Notes under the pieces: generated by a model | Seen by the model: only the letters and a program-made list of their open reading frames with translations | Database searches by the model: none | Told to the model about the DNA's origin: nothing | Source of the DNA: CAYTGR01 sp964437445 | Lineage (GTDB): Bacteria > Chloroflexota > Anaerolineae > B4-G1 > SLSP01 | Direction of reading: 5' to 3' | NCBI GenBank assembly: GCA_964437445.1 | Contig: CAYTGR010000011.1 | Location: 25,709 to 89,708, forward strand | DNA length: 64,000 bases | In this document: positions 13,933 through 21,745 of the stretch, piece after piece | How the letters are laid out: each line of letters opens with the position of its first letter | Position numbering within the stretch: position 1 is the first letter of the stretch | Translations under genes and position numbers: made by a program

Positions 13933-16146
13933 GTGAGTATCTACGACTTACTCGCCCAAACCGAAACGACCCTCGCCACCCTCGCCCTCTCCGGTTTTGC
14001 CAATGCCGGGCCGGCGCTGGGCGAATTGGACGCGCTGGCCGACGAGCTGACCGGCGTGGGCCTGGGCCGACTGGGCGAGCGGCTGCGCGCGGTGGTGACC
14101 GCCCCAGACGACCGGGCGCGCACCGCCGCCTGGGTCGCGGCGTGGAGCGGTGTCGGCCTGGTGCGGACGCGGCTGCTCAAGCCGGTGGCGCTCGATCTGC
14201 AAACGGCCATCGCCCTGCCGCAGGCCCCCAACGTGCTTTTCCCATCCCCTTCGCTTGCGGGGGGGACCGAGGGGGGGCTGGACGGACTGCTCGCCGCGCT
14301 TCAGTCCCCGCAGCCGCTTGCCCGCGCTTACGCCGCCGGTCGCCTGGCCGAGTGGGGCGATGCGGCCGTGCCCGGCCTGTTGGACGTGCAAAAGCGGTGC
14401 GGGCGCTGCATCCGCTTCCTCGCCGTTGAGACGTTGGGGCGCATCGGGACGGAGGCCGCGTTGCGCGGCCTGACCGGCCTGCTGGGCGATGACGATGTGG
14501 CCCGCCCGCTGGAAGCTGCCCTGCTGGCTTGCGGCGCAAAGGCCATCCCCGCCGTGGCCGAGGCGCTGGCGCAGGCCAAAGACAAGGACAAAAAACGCCG
14601 TCGCGCCGCCGCCAAACTCCTCTGGCGGTTGGGGGGCGCGCAGCCGCTCCAGGCCGTGCTGGACGACGAGGACGAACTGGTGCGGGCCTGCGCCCGTGTT
14701 GCGCTCCATCCCCCCGGCCGCTGGGGCGGGTGGAGCAAACTCCCCACCTTCTCCGATTGGCCGGCGGCCGTGGTCTGCCTGGAACGCGGCCTCATCCCGC
14801 CGGAGACGCTGGTTGAACGGCTGGATACCTTCCCCAAGTCTCTGCTGTACGGGCCGGCCGCCGTCCTGTGGCACACTGGCGCGGAAGAACCGCTCCTCAC
14901 CCATTACCTGGCGCAGATCACGCCGGAGAGCGGCAAAAAGGCGCACGACCACGCCGCCGCGTTCGTCGTGCGCCTGGCGCACCCCGCCGCCGCGCCGACC
15001 CTGTTGAACCTGGCGGCGGACGAGGTCCACCTGGCGGCCGAGGGATTGGCGGAGCTGGCCGAGAGTGTCGCCGTGTGGCCGTTGATCCAGGCCATCCGCC
15101 GCTTGAAGCATCTGCTGCACGGCCGCATTCCGCTCATCGCCGCGCTGGGGCGCATCGGCGACCCGGCGGCGACGCCCGCGCTGTTAGAACAGCTGGAGGA
15201 GAGCACCTACCCGCCGGAGCGCGACGCCATCGAAAAAGCCCTGGTCGCCATCGGCGCGCCGGCGGTTGAGGAGATTGCCCACGCGCTGGAACGACGCGCT
15301 GACGCGACCCTGGAGCGGGCGCTGGAAAAGATCAAAACGCCCCAGGCCAAAGCCGCGCTCGCCGCCTACCGCGCCGGGACAGATGACCTGACCCGCCTGA
15401 TCGCCCACCTGGCCGACGGCAAAGCCTCCGAATCGGTCCTCAAGCAAATCGTCGGGCAAGGCCCCGCTGCGCTCGATCCGCTGCTCGACCTGCTGGCGAG
15501 GGGGTCGGGCAAGGGGCGGAGCGCCGCCGCCCGCACGCTGGGACAACTGGCGCCCACCCTGGACACCGAACAGCGCGAGCGGGTCTTTGCCGCGCTGCGG
15601 GCGCACTTGCGGGCGCAATATGCGGGCAAGATCGCCGGTCCCTATGTGCTCTACGACCCCTTTGCTGAGCAACTGGTCGCGGTGTTGTGCGAGCTGGACG
15701 TCGGCGCGGCTCTGCCGGAGATACGCGAAGCACTCATCGTCAAGGGCGTGGGCGAGATCGTGCTCGAAAGCTGGCAGCAGAAGCAATCCCCCTGGCTGTT
15801 GGACGTAATCGCCCAGGGCATTGGGACGCCCAATACCCGCGCACAGGCCCTGTATGTCGCCCAAAAGCTCCCCCTGGATGAGCGGACGCGCCCCTACCTG
15901 TGGCCGCCGGTGGAAACCATCGTGCGCACCGAGACCGATGCGCTGGTGCTCTGGTCGGCCGTGCAATGTCTTCACGTCTGGGGCGATGGCAAAGCGTTAC
16001 CGCTCCTGCAAACGTTACAGAAGCGGTTAGGGGCAGTCAGCGGCCATACCTCCCAAAAAGAAGGTTTGAGGAGGGCACTGGAAACCGCTTTGACCGAATT
16101 GAGCCGGAAAAACTCCCTGCTGGGGCGGCTGTTCGGCAAGAGGTGA
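13933..16146 (+). CDS. HEAT-repeat scaffold protein of the MoxR/vWA cluster
   Basis: A 737-residue, leucine/alanine-rich protein made of repeated helical pairs typical of HEAT/PBS-lyase repeats: AAVPGLLDVQ, AVETLGRIGTEAALRGLTGLL, LIAALGRIGDPAATPALLEQL, EKALVAIGAPAVEEI. Such proteins hold other proteins together; in this cluster it probably bridges the AAA+ and vWA components. The start is GTG 13933; no strong Shine-Dalgarno is visible. A palindromic C/G-run element (about 14240-14281, read FPSPSLAGGTEGGLDGL) interrupts the N-terminal domain in frame. It ends 4 bases before the vWA gene, so the two are co-transcribed. Confidence 0.82.
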   Translation: MSIYDLLAQTETTLATLALSGFANAGPALGELDALADELTGVGLGRLGERLRAVVTAPDDRARTAAWVAAWSGVGLVRTRLLKPVALDLQTAIALPQAPNVLFPSPSLAGGTEGGLDGLLAALQSPQPLARAYAAGRLAEWGDAAVPGLLDVQKRCGRCIRFLAVETLGRIGTEAALRGLTGLLGDDDVARPLEAALLACGAKAIPAVAEALAQAKDKDKKRRRAAAKLLWRLGGAQPLQAVLDDEDELVRACARVALHPPGRWGGWSKLPTFSDWPAAVVCLERGLIPPETLVERLDTFPKSLLYGPAAVLWHTGAEEPLLTHYLAQITPESGKKAHDHAAAFVVRLAHPAAAPTLLNLAADEVHLAAEGLAELAESVAVWPLIQAIRRLKHLLHGRIPLIAALGRIGDPAATPALLEQLEESTYPPERDAIEKALVAIGAPAVEEIAHALERRADATLERALEKIKTPQAKAALAAYRAGTDDLTRLIAHLADGKASESVLKQIVGQGPAALDPLLDLLARGSGKGRSAAARTLGQLAPTLDTEQRERVFAALRAHLRAQYAGKIAGPYVLYDPFAEQLVAVLCELDVGAALPEIREALIVKGVGEIVLESWQQKQSPWLLDVIAQGIGTPNTRAQALYVAQKLPLDERTRPYLWPPVETIVRTETDALVLWSAVQCLHVWGDGKALPLLQTLQKRLGAVSGHTSQKEGLRRALETALTELSRKNSLLGRLFGKR
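14240..14281. repeat. in-frame palindromic C/G-run element inside the HEAT-repeat gene
   Basis: CATCCCCTTCGCTTGCG, a G-run, ACCGA and a second G-run, then CTGG. It is closely similar to the copy at 12666-12702 and, like it, adds a Pro/Gly/Ser-rich stretch without breaking the frame. Confidence 0.6.
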
Positions 16147-16150
16147 GGCA

Positions 16151-17302
16151 ATGGACTTGACGACTGACCAACAACGTGCGCTGTTGCGCTGGCGCCTGGT
16201 GCTGGGGCAAAAGTCCGAGCGTGCCCTCGGCGGCGGGATGGCCCTCGGCCAATTGGCGCCCGCCGCGCCGGAACAGGACGTGTTCGGCCTGGACGGGGCG
16301 CTGGAACTGGTCTACGGCGAGAAAGGGCCGGGGGGCGCGGCGGCCTCGTTGCCCAACATCCCCCGCTGGCTCGGCGATGTGCGGCGCTACTTTCCCGGCG
16401 ATGTCGTGGCGATGGTGCAAAAAGATGCCATCGAGCGGCGTGGCCTGCGTCAGTTGCTTCTGGAAAAAGAGACGCTGCCCAAACTCGAAAAGAACGTCGA
16501 GCTGGCGGCGACGCTCATCTCACTGCAAGGGCTGATCCCCGACGAGGTCAAGGAGACCGCCCGCCAGGTCGTGCGCGAGATCGTCGCGCAGATCCGCGAG
16601 AAACTGGAGCCGCAGATCCGCCAGGCGGTGATCGGCGCGTTGGCTCGCAACCGTCACTCCGTGCTGCCCGTCTACCGCAACGTGGATTGGAAACGCACCA
16701 TCGAGCGCAATCTCAAGCACTACGACCCCGCGCGGCGCGTGCTGGTGCCGGAGCGGTTCTACTTTTGGGCCAACCAGCGCCGCCTGCGCGAGTGGCAGGT
16801 CATCCTGTGCGTGGATCAATCCGGCTCAATGGCCAATTCGGTCGTCTATGCCTCCATCATGGCCGCCATCTTTGCCTCGCTGGATGCGCTGCGCACCCAC
16901 CTCATCTTTTTTGATACCGAGATCGCCGATATGACCGACCTGCTGGACGATCCGGTGAAACTGCTCTTCGGCGCGCAGTTGGGCGGCGGCACCGACATCG
17001 CCCGCGCCGTCGCCTATGCCGCCGACCTGGTGCTCCAGCCGGAAAAGACGCTTTTCATTCTGATCACCGACCTGTACGAGGGGGGCGACCCAAACGCCTT
17101 GCTGCGCACGCTGGGCGAACTGGTTGAAAGCCACGTGCGCGTGCTCTGCCTGCTGGCGCTGGATGACACCGGGCGGCCCTCGTTCAACCACGAGCTGGCC
17201 CGCCGGGTGCGCGCGCTCGACATCCCGGCCTTCGGCTGCACGCCGGGCAAGCTGGTGGAGCTGGTGGAGGATGTGTTGAGGGGAAGGGAGACGCCTCGAT
17301 GA
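16151..17302 (+). CDS. von Willebrand factor A-domain protein (MoxR partner)
   Basis: A 383-residue cytosolic vWA protein. The N-terminal 200 residues are helical, and the vWA domain begins near 215 with the MIDAS motif DQSGS (222-226); later metal-site residues are seen in GGGTDIARAV and ILITDLYEGG. No signal peptide or membrane helix is present. vWA proteins of this kind work with MoxR ATPases, and the gene shares an operon with HEAT and SWIM genes: 4 bases after the first, and an ATGA overlap with the second. This supports one multi-protein machine. Confidence 0.9.
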   Translation: MDLTTDQQRALLRWRLVLGQKSERALGGGMALGQLAPAAPEQDVFGLDGALELVYGEKGPGGAAASLPNIPRWLGDVRRYFPGDVVAMVQKDAIERRGLRQLLLEKETLPKLEKNVELAATLISLQGLIPDEVKETARQVVREIVAQIREKLEPQIRQAVIGALARNRHSVLPVYRNVDWKRTIERNLKHYDPARRVLVPERFYFWANQRRLREWQVILCVDQSGSMANSVVYASIMAAIFASLDALRTHLIFFDTEIADMTDLLDDPVKLLFGAQLGGGTDIARAVAYAADLVLQPEKTLFILITDLYEGGDPNALLRTLGELVESHVRVLCLLALDDTGRPSFNHELARRVRALDIPAFGCTPGKLVELVEDVLRGRETPR

Positions 17303-18603
17303 AACCGATGAAGGAACGCGAGGTCAAATCGCTCTGTCAGGCCGAGGATTACCGCAACGGCGAGAGTTATTTCAAGCAGAACAAGGTCTCCGACACGTGG
17401 CAGACCGAAGACAGCCTGCACGCGCTGGTCGCCGGGTCGGGCGACAAACCCTACCAGGTGAGCGTTAAGCTGGATGGCGTGACATGGGTCCCTCAATGCA
17501 CCTGTCCGGCGCACCGACGGCGGCCCTTTTGCAAGCACGTGGCGGCGACGCTCATCGCCTGGGCACGCGCGCCGGAGCGTTTCACGCTGCGCGAGGCCCC
17601 ACCCGCCCCCGCCGTTGAGGCCCGTCCGCGCCGCGCGCCCAAACCCAAGAGCGATCCGCGTCAGGTGCAGATGGAGGGGCTGGACAAGGTCGAGACGCTG
17701 CTGGTGGAGCTGGCGACTTACGGGCTGCTCTCGCCGACCGAGGCGCACGCGACGCGGGTGAACGACCTGGCGCACGCCGTCGAATCGCACAAACTGCGTC
17801 GCTTAGCGCGGCTGGTGGGGCGACTTGGCGGGATGCTTGAGGCCGCCGTGAAAGATGCCCGCTCGCTCAACGAGACGGCTTACGCCGAACTCCTGGCCGA
17901 CGCCTGGCTGACCTTGCAGGCCACCCGCCGCGCGCTCTCCGACCCCTCCGCCGACCCCACTTCCCTGGAAGACCTCATCGGCAAGACGTGGCGCGAGGGC
18001 GACCTGGAGCGGCGCGAGGGGGTGCGCCTGGTGGAGCTGGCCTACGAGACGGTCACGCTGGAGGCCGGCTTTATCGTGGACACCAGTTACCTGCTTGCGC
18101 TCGACGACGGCGCGCTCTACACCGAAAAGCAGATCGTCCCGGCGCAGCTCAAGAAACAGCCGCGCAAGGCCTCCTACAACGGGCGGCTGGAGGGGAGCAT
18201 CGGCCTCTATCCGGGCGCGGCGCCGCGTCGGATCAAACTGCTGGCGGTGAGCGAAGCGCCCCTGACCGCCGACGACTGGCAACAGGCCCTGACCCACGCC
18301 GAACGCTCAACGGCAAACCTCTTCCGGCAATTCCAGGCGGTCGCGGCCGACCCGCTTGCCCTGCCGGAAGCCTGTGCCTTTTTCGCGCCGGCGCGTTTTT
18401 GGGTAGATGGCGGCGAGGTCTATCTACTGGATGAGGAGGGACAGGCCATTGCCCTGGCCGAGGGCTGGCGCATCCAGGGCGCCCTGACCCGCCGGCCCGT
18501 GGCGGCCCTCTTTGGGCGAACGGCGGTGAGAGAAGGCGTGTTGCGCCTAACGCCGCTCAGTCTGGTCACGGCCTTGCCGGAGGCGGAGCGGGTGAGGGTG
18601 TAG
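17299..18603 (+). CDS. SWIM zinc-finger protein
   Basis: A 434-residue protein with a SWIM zinc-binding motif: C67, C69, C78 and H80 (CTCPAHRRRPFCKH). SWIM fingers bind nucleic acid or protein partners. The linker (about 95-125) is Pro/Ala/Arg-rich, and the remaining 300 residues have no recognisable enzyme motif. ATG 17299 overlaps the vWA stop (ATGA). SWIM proteins beside MoxR, DUF5682 and vWA genes recur in Actinobacteria and Chloroflexota, so it closes the cluster. Confidence 0.88.
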   Translation: MKPMKEREVKSLCQAEDYRNGESYFKQNKVSDTWQTEDSLHALVAGSGDKPYQVSVKLDGVTWVPQCTCPAHRRRPFCKHVAATLIAWARAPERFTLREAPPAPAVEARPRRAPKPKSDPRQVQMEGLDKVETLLVELATYGLLSPTEAHATRVNDLAHAVESHKLRRLARLVGRLGGMLEAAVKDARSLNETAYAELLADAWLTLQATRRALSDPSADPTSLEDLIGKTWREGDLERREGVRLVELAYETVTLEAGFIVDTSYLLALDDGALYTEKQIVPAQLKKQPRKASYNGRLEGSIGLYPGAAPRRIKLLAVSEAPLTADDWQQALTHAERSTANLFRQFQAVAADPLALPEACAFFAPARFWVDGGEVYLLDEEGQAIALAEGWRIQGALTRRPVAALFGRTAVREGVLRLTPLSLVTALPEAERVRV

Positions 18604-18619
18604 CTGTCAGCAGTCAGCG

Positions 18620-18666
18620 GTCAGCCGTCAGCGATCAGCAGTTAGCAGCGCGGTTGTTCTGCTCCC
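18620..18666 (+). repeat. 47-bp direct repeat, left copy
   Basis: An exact 47-base match to 20486-20532, in the same orientation, starting GTCAGCCGTCAGCGATCAGC and ending TTGTTCTGCTCCC. It lies between the SWIM gene and the 3' end of the AAA/nuclease-like gene, and is preceded by looser GTCAGC words. Confidence 0.85.
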
Positions 18667-18686
18667 TAATCCCTGCTCCCTAATTC

Positions 18687-20435
18687 CTACTCCCCAATTT
18701 CCTCCCGATACACCAGTTCCCAGCCGTGATAGACCAGCACCACGCCCTTGAGCGTGACGCGCCCGGCAACCTTGTGCACGCGCTCGTCGGCGAGATACCC
18801 GCGCAGTTGCGCCTCCGCCTCCGTGACCAGCGCCGGCAGCCGCGCGTCTTTGTCCTCGCCGCGCGGCAGGTACTTGAGTTCAATCAGGTAGCCATACTGG
18901 ATGTCGGGATAGCGCGCCAGGAAGGGTTCCAGGTAGATGTCGGCAAAGCCGCCGCCCATCTCCCGCTCCGACCAGGGGATGAAGAAGTGCGTCACGTTGA
19001 GGTAGGCCAGCAGGAAGCCCTGGATGACCTTTTCGCCGCCCAGGTAATCGCGCACCGAGGTCTGCCGGTGGATTTGTTCGGCGATGAAATCAAAGAACGG
19101 CTGCCATTCGCCGCTGTAGGCCATCCGTCCCAGCATCTCAGCCAGGCGGCCCAGGTCAAGGCGAAAGATGTCGGCGTCGCGGTAACCATCGCGCAAAAAG
19201 CCGTAGAGCAGTTCGCGGACGGTCAGGTTGGGGATGCGCAGCACCGGCAGGCCCTGGCGCACGCCATCAAAGGTAAGCAGGCCCATATAGTAGAGCAGGG
19301 AGACAAAGTTGTTCTCGTCGGTCAGCTGCTCCACCGGGAAGCTGGTGACGATGTTGGCCGCCGTCTCGCCGGTCTCCAGAATCTCGCGCAGGCGGCTGAA
19401 ATTGCCGTTCAGCCGCCGATCTACCGTCAGCAGGTGGCGCAGTTTGCCGTAATCGGTGCGGATGTTCTGGTCCAGCAGGTCCTCCGGCATCTCGCCCTGT
19501 CGGATGGCCTGCTTGACAAAGTGCCACACCATATCGGTGTTGAAGAGATATTCTGTCGCGCGGGTGGCAAAACGGTAGCGACCATACCACTCGCGCAGGG
19601 TGTCCATCACTCTGTCCACATCCAGCGTGAGTTCTCCGCTATCGCGGTAGTATTGCAAGGCCGCACGGACCTCCGCTTCGGTCAACCCCAGCAGCGTGTT
19701 AAAGTCCGTTTCCAGGCTGATGTTATCACCGATGTTGAACCCGCTGGTGACGTCGTCCATCGTGATCGGCGAGACGCCGGTGATGAACATCCGCGCGATG
19801 CCGCTCATCGTGCCGGAGGTGGCCCCCTTGAGCAGGTTGAAAAAGTAGCGGAAAAAACCGGCCCCGTGCGTCAGGTCACGGTAGGCCATCTCGCCCGCCG
19901 TGGTCAAAATCGTGTTGGCAAAGTTGTCGTATTCGTCTATCAGCAGATAAATTTGCAGCCCTTTCTGATTGGCGCGGAAAAACAGCTCCTGTAAACGATC
20001 GGCGGTGGTCGGCGGCTCCGTAATCGCTGTGTGTTCACTTTCATCAAAGTACTGCGCGTAACGGCGCAAAAAGTTGCTTAACACCGCCTGCCCGTGTTGT
20101 TCAAATGACTGTTGCACCAGGCGCACATCGGGATTGACCACGGCAAAGTTGAACGCCATCACCAGGTAACTGTTGCGATCCGGCGTGGGATTGGCACCGA
20201 CCCAGGTGTCGCCGAACAGAGCCTCGAACTCGTCTTTGGCATTGATGTCGTAATAATGCTGCATCAGCGACAGCCACAGCGTCTTGCCGAAGCGGCGCGG
20301 GCGGATGAGGAACAGGTAGTACGGCGCGGCTTCGATCTGCGGGATAAAGCGCGTCTTGTCCACATAGTACATATAGTCCAGTTTCATCCGCCGATAGTCG
20401 GCGATGCCGTAAGGGATGCGTTTCACCCGGTTCAT
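18687..20435 (-). CDS. AAA-ATPase-like / PD-(D/E)XK nuclease-family protein (DUF1703 type)
   Basis: A 582-residue protein of the widespread AAA-ATPase_like plus PD-(D/E)XK family. The N-terminus has the family pattern IPYGIADYRRMKLD and YVDKTRFI, then RPRRFGKT (45-52) as its P-loop. The C-terminal domain holds GGFADIYLEPFLARYP and YLIELKYL, the D-x(n)-E-x-K arrangement of a PD-(D/E)XK fold. These proteins are abundant in Bacteroidetes and Chloroflexota; a role in conflict or mobile-element biology is suspected but unproven. The gene is oriented against the MoxR cluster and lies between two exact 47-bp direct repeats, which suggests it moved as a unit. Confidence 0.88.
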   Translation of the reverse strand: MNRVKRIPYGIADYRRMKLDYMYYVDKTRFIPQIEAAPYYLFLIRPRRFGKTLWLSLMQHYYDINAKDEFEALFGDTWVGANPTPDRNSYLVMAFNFAVVNPDVRLVQQSFEQHGQAVLSNFLRRYAQYFDESEHTAITEPPTTADRLQELFFRANQKGLQIYLLIDEYDNFANTILTTAGEMAYRDLTHGAGFFRYFFNLLKGATSGTMSGIARMFITGVSPITMDDVTSGFNIGDNISLETDFNTLLGLTEAEVRAALQYYRDSGELTLDVDRVMDTLREWYGRYRFATRATEYLFNTDMVWHFVKQAIRQGEMPEDLLDQNIRTDYGKLRHLLTVDRRLNGNFSRLREILETGETAANIVTSFPVEQLTDENNFVSLLYYMGLLTFDGVRQGLPVLRIPNLTVRELLYGFLRDGYRDADIFRLDLGRLAEMLGRMAYSGEWQPFFDFIAEQIHRQTSVRDYLGGEKVIQGFLLAYLNVTHFFIPWSEREMGGGFADIYLEPFLARYPDIQYGYLIELKYLPRGEDKDARLPALVTEAEAQLRGYLADERVHKVAGRVTLKGVVLVYHGWELVYREEIGE

Positions 20436-20485
20436 CGTACCTCCAAAGCGGTCAGCGGTCAGCCATCAGCAGTCAGCCATCAGCA

Positions 20486-20532
20486 GTCAGCCGTCAGCGA
20501 TCAGCAGTTAGCAGCGCGGTTGTTCTGCTCCC
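20486..20532 (+). repeat. 47-bp direct repeat, right copy
   Basis: Exact match to 18620-18666. It lies upstream of the AAA/nuclease-like gene's start and is flanked by extra CATCAGCAGTCAGC words. It separates that gene from the CHAT-associated gene. Confidence 0.85.
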
Positions 20533-20552
20533 CACTCACCAATCCCCACTCA

Positions 20553-21685
20553 CTATAGTCCGGCCTGGCGGATGATCTGCCGCGAGCGGTAGACCTGCTC
20601 GGCGTAGGCGTTCACCGCGCGGCGCAGCTCGTCCTCGCTCTCAACATCCAACAGCTCGCGCAGGGCGTCGTTCCAGCGCACTAACGGGTCGGCGATGGCC
20701 TTGGCGCCGCTCATGACCACACGGTCGGGGTCGCCCAGGATTTGCTTGCGGCAGGCGTTGGTGGCGGCGCGAATGATGTTTTTGGCCTCCTCCGCCAGGT
20801 ACTCCGGGTCGGCCATCAGCAACGTGCGCGCCTCGCTCAGCAGCTTTTGGCAGGTCTGCCAGCGTTCCTTGCGCGTCGCTTCTTCAATGAACGGGTCGTT
20901 TGCCACATCTTGAGCGATCCCCTCGGCCTCGGCCAGTTTTTGGTACCAGGGCCGCCCGACGCCCTCGTCGCGGGTATGCGCTTCTACGCGATGCACCTGC
21001 AAGAGCACATACGACCATTGGGTGATCGGTTTGTCGTCGGCCAGCAGGTCGCCGTTTTGCACGCTCAGGCGCGGCAGCGGACGCGGCAAGGGGTTGCGCT
21101 CGTCGCGCGTGCCCAGGATGGCGTAATAGCCGGCGCGCAAGGCGTTGTCATTGTTGGCGTTCAGATTGAAATCGCCGGCAAACTGCAAGATCGGCTCGCG
21201 CTCCTCGGCCTGGAAAAAGGTGTGGAGCAGTTTTTGGGCCAGCCCGCCCACCGTTTTGGCGACCACCGCTGCACCCGGCGCCAGCGAGAGGGCGGTCAGG
21301 AACGAGTCGTCGTTGATCAGCCCGGCCAGTTGTGCCAGCCGGTTTTCCTTGTCCAGGATAAACTCAATAGATATTGAAACATGGGTCATCGTGGCCGGTA
21401 TCAGGCGGATCAGATTAGGGGCCAGGCCCAACTGCTCGGCGCGCCCCTTTTGCACCTCACGTGAGCGGTGCAACGCCTGCACCGGCTCATTTCCCAACTC
21501 TGGATGGTTGAGCGAGACCCGCGAGGTGACCAGCAGTCGTTTGGCCCGTTCCCAAAGGGGCCGGAAAAGGCGGCCTGCGCGGCGCGTATCTGAAGGGCAA
21601 AGTAATGCTTGCCCACCTCAATGGGTTCACCCAGCGGTGGGATGGGCTGTGGCGAAGTGGTCCCGGTGGATTTGTACTCAGGCAT
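20553..21685 (-). CDS. unknown CHAT-associated protein, split by a one-base frameshift
   Basis: I do not recognise this family. The N-terminal part (MPEYKSTGTTSPQPIPPLGE, to IRAAQAAF) is in one frame from 21685; the rest, starting RPLWERAKRLLVTSRVSLNH, is in another and runs to the stop at 20553. A run AAAA on the plus strand at 21565-21568 (TTTT on the coding strand) is the junction: one extra T would fuse the parts into about 378 residues. The middle has a hydrophobic stretch (FLTALSLAPGAAVVAKTVGG) and the C-terminus is helical. It lies 60 bases after the CHAT protease gene on the same strand, so it could be that protease's substrate or partner. Confidence 0.6.
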
Positions 21686-21709
21686 AAAAGCCTCCTTGTG
21701 ATTGGCTTA

Positions 21710-21740
21710 CCCTCCCGCAGGTTTGAAACCTGCGGGAGGG
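21710..21740. terminator. 15-bp palindrome between CHAT and its downstream gene
   Basis: Arms 21710-21724 and 21726-21740 (CCCTCCCGCAGGTTT and its inverse) around a single central base; as RNA, a 12-bp stem with a 7-base loop. It may attenuate the downstream gene or be a copy of a dispersed repeat. Confidence 0.6.
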
Positions 21741-21745
21741 GTGTA

